Part shown: positions 8,934-12,874 of the stretch, piece by piece
Layout: the number at the start of each line of letters is the position of its first letter
Position numbering within the stretch: position 1 is the stretch's first letter
Source: Auxenochlorella pyrenoidosa
Taxonomy: Eukaryota; Chlorophyta; Trebouxiophyceae; Chlorellales; Chlorellaceae
NCBI GenBank assembly: GCA_001430745.1
Contig: KQ482057.1
Location: forward strand, 1,336,171 to 1,349,044
Reading direction: 5' to 3'
DNA length: 12,874 nucleotides
Program-made: the position numbers and the translations under genes
Notes under the pieces: model-generated
Databases searched by the model: none
Seen by the model: only the letters and a program-made list of their open reading frames with translations
What the model was told of the DNA's origin: nothing

Positions 8934-9106
8934 CTGGCCCAGGTAATGGGCGCTGGCAAACACCTGCGAGAGGTGCTGCACAGCAGACACCAGGCAGCCT
9001 GCAGCCGCTCTGCAAGGGCACAGTCTTGCAGGCTACCTGGCGTCGTCTGGCAGTCCTCTCGTGCGTGTTTGCCGGCGCCCATCTCCTGGCCCGCATCAAT
9101 GGCTGC
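8934..9106. repeat. Inverted repeat H6 (175 bp hairpin)
   Basis: The left arm 8934-9014 pairs with the right arm 9027-9106, including ggcaaacac at 8955-8963 against gtgtttgcc at 9065-9073. The apical part carries the same ggcagcctgcag element seen in H8. It follows H5 by about 20 bases, just as H4 follows H3, which suggests the pair was duplicated together. Confidence 0.85.
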
Positions 9107-9160
9107 TGGACTCTGGGTGCTGTGCAGGTGGGCAAGCTGAAGGCATTGCAGCCGTGCACC

Positions 9161-9426
9161 TGAACCACACGTGTATGGACCCTTGCGGCTTAACCCCGCC
9201 CCCGCAACACCCAACCATGCAGTGTGTGCCCTTCCGTCGAATGCAGCGCGACAGCGTGCAGGGCCTGGCCTCCAGGCTGCTGGCCGAGCCGCTGGGCCAG
9301 GTGAGCGAGCACTTGCACGACATGAGGCGCATGGTGCCGCCTAAGTCGTCAGCGCCGCTGGCAGCATTGACGGTTGCAGCGGCCCGGTTCGGCACAGCAA
9401 CCTGCCTGTGGCAGTCATCTGGTTGA
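9161..9426 (+). pseudogene. Broken coding-like module, copy 3 (3' part only)
   Basis: It begins at the position equivalent to the 25-mer of copies 1 and 2 (tgaaccacacgtgtatggac) and continues into CVPFRRMQRDSVQGL at 9223, then stays open to TGA at 9424-9426. A good splice-donor-like gtgagc lies at 9301. The upstream half of the module is missing. No family is recognised. Confidence 0.5.
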
Positions 9427-9658
9427 GGTATGCGAGACCGTCAAGAAGTGTCATTGTAGGGCAGCCGTTGCAGCATCCACTGCTGCCGCATGCTATGCCA
9501 GCGCCGGCTAGGTGAAGTAGCGCCAGCAGCAGGGAGGAGGCCTTCTACTGCTGCTTGCGCTGCTTCAGCTAGCCGGCACCGACATAGCATGGAGAGGCAG
9601 TAGATGCTGCGACAGCTGGCCTACCATGCAACTCTGGCATTTCTTGACGCTCTCATGT
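9425..9658. repeat. Inverted repeat H7 (235 bp hairpin, 15-nt loop)
   Basis: The left arm 9425-9532 pairs with the right arm 9548-9658. Perfect blocks include cgtcaagaa at 9439-9447 against 9641-9649, catgctatg at 9489-9497 against 9583-9591, gccggcta at 9503-9510 against 9570-9577, and agcagcag at 9525-9532 against 9548-9555. The right arm on plus reads LRQLAYHATLAFLDALMYIP, which resembles the EILHHATATLALLHACGF segment before H8. Confidence 0.92.
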
Positions 9659-9874
9659 ACATCCCCCCAGCCAACTGCCGCAGGCAGTCTGATGGTCCCT
9701 TGCATATGTGTACCCACCCAATGAGAGCCTCCTGTGCCCTACAGCTGGTGTGTGTGTGCATACGCCCAGTCAGACTAATGCTGGCCGCTGCAGGAAATCC
9801 TGCACCATGCCACTGCCACCTTGGCCTTGCTGCATGCCTGTGGCTTTGTGCATCCCTTTGCGGCATCCTTGCTG
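9659..9874 (+). other. Spacer with a protein-like segment before H8
   Basis: After an acceptor-like ctgcag (9789-9794) the frame reads EILHHATATLALLHACGFVH and then FAASLLAAQHPEFSSPLM, running into the left arm of H8. The same ALLH-C-GF signature occurs in H5. It looks like a further copy of the coding fragment that seeded these hairpins. No open gene can be assembled. Confidence 0.4.
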
Positions 9875-10112
9875 GCTGCCCAGCACCCAGAGTTCAGCAG
9901 CCCGTTGATGTAGGCCAAGAGATGGAAACTGGGGGAACACCAGCGGAAGCGCTGCACGGCCGATCCCAGGCAGCCTGCAGGACTGTGCACCTGCAGGGCG
10001 GCTGCAGGCTGCCTGGAATCGGCTGTGCAACGCTTCTCGTAGGTATTTGCCAGCGCCACCTCCTGGCCCACATCAACGGGCTGCTGCACTCTGGGTGCTG
10101 GGCAGGTGGCCA
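9875..10112. repeat. Inverted repeat H8 (238 bp hairpin)
   Basis: The left arm 9875-9985 pairs with the right arm 9998-10112. Perfect blocks include gcccagcacccagagt at 9878-9893 against 10088-10103, cagcagcccgttgatgt at 9895-9911 against 10070-10086, and ggcagcctgcag at 9969-9980 against 10002-10013 beside the loop. Both arms encode AQHPE-x-SSPLM (left on plus, right on minus). Confidence 0.93.
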
Positions 10113-10147
10113 AACAATCAGTGTCACCTCCATCCTTCATTCCAGCA

Positions 10148-10231
10148 GACGAGCATGCCAACCTGGAACTGCACAAACGGCGACCGAGTTACTGGTGCTC
10201 GAACATTGGGGCCTATGCTGGTGGGTGGTAG
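10148..10231 (+). other. Isolated protein-like segment, possible exon remnant
   Basis: The frame reads DEHANLELHKRRPSYWCSNI then GAYAGGW and a stop at 10229-10231. It follows an acceptor-like ag and has gtgggt near its end as a donor. The composition is protein-like, but no family is recognised. It could be a 5' exon of the transporter remnant downstream or belong to the unknown coding fragments. The 10232-10447 stretch between them shows nothing I can support. Confidence 0.3.
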
Positions 10232-10447
10232 CGGCTGGCCGCCCGGCGCGTGGGCACAGCCAGCAGCTGCATTGTAACGCAGGTGCACAGTCAGACAGCC
10301 GGGCTGCCCTCCACCATGCCTCGCCTGCAGCAACGATGCCGTGGGCGGCCTTGTGGGCGCGCGACGGGGCTGGTGAGGTAAGCTACAGGGTGGCCTGCCG
10401 CCTGCACTTGGTTCGCCATCTGTGTGTTGCCATACCCTTCCCAGTAG

Positions 10448-10959
10448 GTGCCCCTCTTGGCGAGCCTGGCGCCGCTCCCGCTGCCGGTGCCTGGTTCACA
10501 TACTCGGCGGTGCCCCGGCGCTCGATCTGCAGGCCGGCCCTGCTCATCCTGGGGCTGATGCTGGCGGCGATTGTGGTGGAGGGGTTTGAAGAGATGCTGC
10601 GCTCGCATGTGGGGCTGCCCTGCTTTGTGCCCCTGCTCATAGGTGGGGGCGGGGGCGGCAAGGGCGGGCCCCGCTGAGCACCCCCAGATGCGTCTGTCTG
10701 GGACGGGGAAGGCTGGGCTAATTGAGCTGGCTGTGGCATGAGGGGGTGGGTGTTGTGTCGGGTCCCCTGCGTGCTGCTGTGCCCGCCTGTGTGTTTGGTG
10801 CAGTGTGCAGTCGCAGCTCTGCTCAATCCCCCACGCATGCATACTCCCGCCCGCGCGCAGGCCACAGCGGCACACGGGCAGCCAGAGGAACGCGACGGTG
10901 GTCTGCGCGCTGGCCCTGGGCCACCTGCCGGCCTCTGGCTGGGCATGGTGGTGTTCAAG
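10448..10959 (+). pseudogene. MgtE/SLC41-type Mg2+ transporter remnant (two exons, frameshifted)
   Basis: MgtE/SLC41 proteins are membrane magnesium channels or transporters. Exon one (about 10448-10642) contains RPALLILGLMLAAIVVEGFE followed by EMLRSHVGLPCFVPLLIG, which matches the first MgtE transmembrane helix and the FIPLL(I/L)G-type start of the second. A 218-bp GT-AG intron follows (10643-10860). Exon two (10861-10959) starts in phase with GHSG, but the family's G-N-x-G-x-Q signature continues one base out of frame as TGSQRNATVVCALALGHLP. A second frame change is needed to reach MVVFK before the next gtgggg. The remaining MgtE helices are absent; hairpin H9 starts about 27 bases later. 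A sequencing error could explain one break but not the missing helices. Confidence 0.6.
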
Positions 10960-10985
10960 GTGGGGACGGGACTGCCACTCCTCCC

Positions 10986-11300
10986 GCAGGAATGGGGCGG
11001 CACGTCAGGTGTCGGCAAGCCTCGGTCGCTGAGGGACATGCGTCACACCATACCGTCAAACACAGTCATGCCTACGAGCCAGGGTGCAGGGTGCTGCGCA
11101 CCACGCTGCAGAGAGCAGGCCCGGCAGGACCAGCCTGGGCCAAGGCCATGGCCAGCCTGGCCTGCTCTCTGCAGCGTGGTGCGCAACCCTCCCGCACTCG
11201 GGCTCACAGGCATGACGCTGTTTGACTGAATGGTGTGGCGCATGGCCTCAGCGCCCCAGGCATGCCGACACCTGGCCCGCTGGTGTGGCCATCCGGCTGA
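10986..11300. repeat. Inverted repeat H9 (315 bp hairpin with 26-bp perfect block)
   Basis: The left arm 10986-11130 pairs with the right arm 11150-11300. The best block is a perfect 26-bp inverted match at 11095-11120 against 11160-11185. Further out, cataccgtcaaac-type sequence and ggtgtcggca also pair with few mismatches. H9 is built from the inner part of the same roughly 280-bp unit that forms H10. Confidence 0.95.
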
Positions 11301-11331
11301 GCAGGCGAGGACAGCCAGCGCGAGCAGGCGA

Positions 11332-11895
11332 GCATCTCCTCTCCTCTTTGTTCGTCGGTGCTTCACTCACCGCCGCAGACACATATCATGTATAACTTTA
11401 AATGCGCCTGCCTGCACCTGCTGTACTTGCCTGCTCAGCCGGATGGTGACACTAGCGTTGCGAGCGCCAGCAGGCTGTGTGTTGGCAGTCCTGGGGCTGA
11501 ACGCCATGCATCCCAGCACAGGGTCAACTAGCGTCATGCATGCAAGCCAGGGTGCAGGGAGTGGCGCATCACATCGCAGACGAGGAGGTCCTGGCTGGCT
11601 GATCCAGGCTGGCCATGGCCTTGATCCAGGCTGGACCTGCGCTTTGCAGCGTGATGCGCAACCCCCTGCACCCTGGCTCGCAGGCATGACACTATATGAC
11701 AATGTGCTTGGATGCATGGCCTTCAGTGCCCCAGGCCTGCTTATGCCCAGCCTGCCGGCGCCCGGCCCGCTGGCTTCGCCATCCTGCTGAGCAGGCGAGC
11801 ACAACAAGTTCAGGCAGGCGCAAGTTGAAGTTAAATACGACATGTATCTAGCGGGGTGAGCGCAGCACCCACAAATTGAGGACCAGAGGAGATGC
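11332..11895. mobile_element. Foldback element H10 (564 bp, arms about 270 bp)
   Basis: The two arms run from gcatctcctc at 11332-11341 to gaggagatgc at 11886-11895 and pair inward to a short apex near 11610. Blocks include gcctgctcagc at 11429-11439 against 11786-11796 and agccagggtgcaggg at 11545-11559 against 11664-11678. No transposase ORF is present inside. Shape and size fit a non-autonomous foldback or MITE-like element, but no target-site duplication was established, so the element class is an inference. Confidence 0.6.
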
Positions 11896-11912
11896 CTATG
11901 CCTGAAGGCAGG

Positions 11913-11978
11913 CGTGGCGTCTCCTTTCAGCTTTGTTTGTTGGTGTTCCGCTCATCCCCACCCGCAACAAACCATGTA
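11913..11978 (+). repeat. Third partial copy of the H10 unit
   Basis: This stretch (gcgtctcctttcagctttgt and on to ccatgtatgg) is a direct copy of the outer part of the H10 left arm (11332-11398). It is therefore inverted relative to the H10 right end at 11841-11896, so that right end could pair with either partner. It shows that units alternate orientation in a chain instead of occurring as isolated palindromes. Confidence 0.75.
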
Positions 11979-12393
11979 TGGCTGCAAGCACGCCATGAAT
12001 AACCGTATCCAGCCCTTCGTGTGTGCTGCATGATCGATGTAATGCATCAACGATGTGACAAGTGCTTCATATCCTGTCGGGCAGCCTCTGGGCGGGGGGG
12101 CCCGTGCGCCGCAAGGCTCAGGTGCACACTGCAAAAGTGGCCACAATGCAGCAGGGTGCTGGTTTCATGCATCACCCTTTCTAACAAAGTGTCCATGGCA
12201 TTCATGGTTTCCGATGTCTGCACAGAGTGTGGATGATGGCCGAGTGTCGCGGCAGCGCTCGCCAGTGCCTCCGTCTGGGTTCCTGCCGCCCGCAGCATGC
12301 ATACCAGCCGTACTTGCAGCATTCACGCTTTCTCAGCGCTCTCGCAGTTCGCCTTGCACTCTTCAAGCTCTCAAGGCCGCGCTTCTCTCGGGC
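11979..12393 (+). promoter_or_regulatory. Region upstream of the pseudouridine synthase gene
   Basis: This stretch presumably holds the promoter and 5' UTR of the next gene. A small AT-richer palindromic patch (gatcgatgtaatgcatcaac) lies at about 12029-12050. No TATA box or other recognisable element was found. The downstream reading frame stays open upstream to about 12055 but shows no conserved protein there. Confidence 0.4.
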
Positions 12394-12874
12394 ATGGCGA
12401 GGATTGAGCAGTATTTCCCGGCTGTGCGCCTCTTACGGCGCTTTTCGACTGCCAACAGCACTGAAAATGGTGCGTGGGATCGCAGCGTGCATCCGCCAAT
12501 CGCGCCGCCGCAACAGCCCTCGCCGCTTACGCCACCGCCCTCCTCTCCTGCAGCAGACACGCTGAGCAGATGGCTGAAGGAGTGGGTGCCTGTGCCTCAA
12601 GTGGTGGCACCAGATGGCACAGAACCCCCCACAGGTGCGTTCCCTGCAGCAGCAACTGCCATGTGGAGTCAGTCTTGACCTGCCCCAGCTGTTCCCGTGC
12701 CGACCCCTCCCCCGCGCCACCCGGCCCCGGCGCAGCACTGTCCTGGCTGCGCCGCCGCGGCCCGCCCCTCCCCGAGTCTGCGCTGCACAAGCTCTTCCGC
12801 CAGCAGACGGTGCGGCTGTACGACCCTGCCACCCAGCGGGTCGGCCGCGTCAGCAAGGGCCGGCACCTGCCGCC
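12394..12874 (+). CDS. Probable mitochondrial RluA-family RNA pseudouridine synthase, N-terminal part
   Basis: RluA-type enzymes isomerise uridine to pseudouridine in rRNA or tRNA; plants have mitochondrial and plastid members. Exon 1 is 12394-12634 and exon 2 runs from 12736 to the window edge; the 101-bp GT-AG intron keeps frame (phase 1). The first 25 residues, MARIEQYFPAVRLLRRFSTA, are rich in Arg and hydroxylated residues with few acids, as in a mitochondrial presequence. A Pro-rich linker follows, then RWLKEWVPVP. Exon 2 reads LSWLRRRG, ESALHKLFRQQTVRLYDP, and RVGRVSKGRHLPP, the S4-like N-terminal RNA-binding part that precedes the catalytic domain in this family. The catalytic Asp motif is off the right edge, so the call rests on the S4-like segment and overall layout. 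Another S4-domain protein is the main alternative. Confidence 0.65.

Noticed and set aside
8733..9106. Assembly artefact (artificial palindrome) as the source of the hairpins
   Set aside because: Arms differ at many positions and each hairpin has different sequence and loop, unlike chimeric fold-back reads, which give near-identical arms.
10273..10277. TGTAA pentamer as a poly(A) signal
   Set aside because: No gene with a supported stop codon ends just upstream, so it is probably chance.
9604..10677. Long 357-codon plus-strand ORF
   Set aside because: It runs across two hairpins, unrelated fragments and an intron-like region. Only its end (from about 10450) carries recognisable MgtE sequence, so the full ORF is not one protein.
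6446..11895. CRISPR-like or prokaryotic repeat array
   Set aside because: Units are long diverged inverted repeats without uniform short direct repeats and spacers, and the flanking genes are spliced eukaryotic genes.
11332..11895. Autonomous DNA transposon
   Set aside because: No transposase-like ORF or DDE motif inside or beside the hairpin; at most a non-autonomous foldback element.

Overview
The window looks like nuclear DNA of a GC-rich green alga, most likely a trebouxiophyte of the Chlorella/Micractinium type. The evidence is many short spliceosomal introns (about 100-235 nt, GT-AG with two probable GC-AG), Ala/Pro/Gly-rich coding sequence, a TGTAA polyadenylation signal, and plant/algal gene families with no operon structure. 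The lineage is inferred from style and was not tested by a search.

Layout. (1) 1-3516, minus strand: the 5' part of a VTC4-like polyphosphate polymerase gene. Thirteen exons can be placed, all phase-compatible, giving an SPX domain and then the VTC catalytic tunnel domain; the 3' end lies off the left edge. (2) 3517-4126: a divergent intergenic region of 610 bp. (3) 4127-5328, plus strand: a four-exon gene for a small double-stranded-RNA-binding protein with a C-terminal coiled coil, followed by a TGTAA signal at 5467. (4) 5490-6445: no gene supported. (5) 6446-11978: about 5.5 kb with no intact gene, made largely of imperfect inverted repeats. At least ten hairpins of roughly 110-565 bp each are strung end to end, mixed with tandem copies of a broken coding-like module and the frameshifted remnant of an MgtE/SLC41-type magnesium transporter. 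(6) 12394 to the right edge, plus strand: the first two exons of a probable organelle-targeted RluA-type RNA pseudouridine synthase.

The three living genes show no obvious joint function: polyphosphate synthesis, dsRNA binding and rRNA/tRNA modification. The unusual part is the hairpin chain. Its arms have diverged, so it is not a simple assembly palindrome. In several hairpins both arms still encode recognisably the same peptide, so at least some hairpins came from inverted duplication of coding fragments. Long algal hairpins of this kind can be small-RNA precursors or foldback/MITE-like elements; the sequence alone does not decide which. Exon models were built by hand from splice signals, reading phase and recalled family alignment, with no transcript support.
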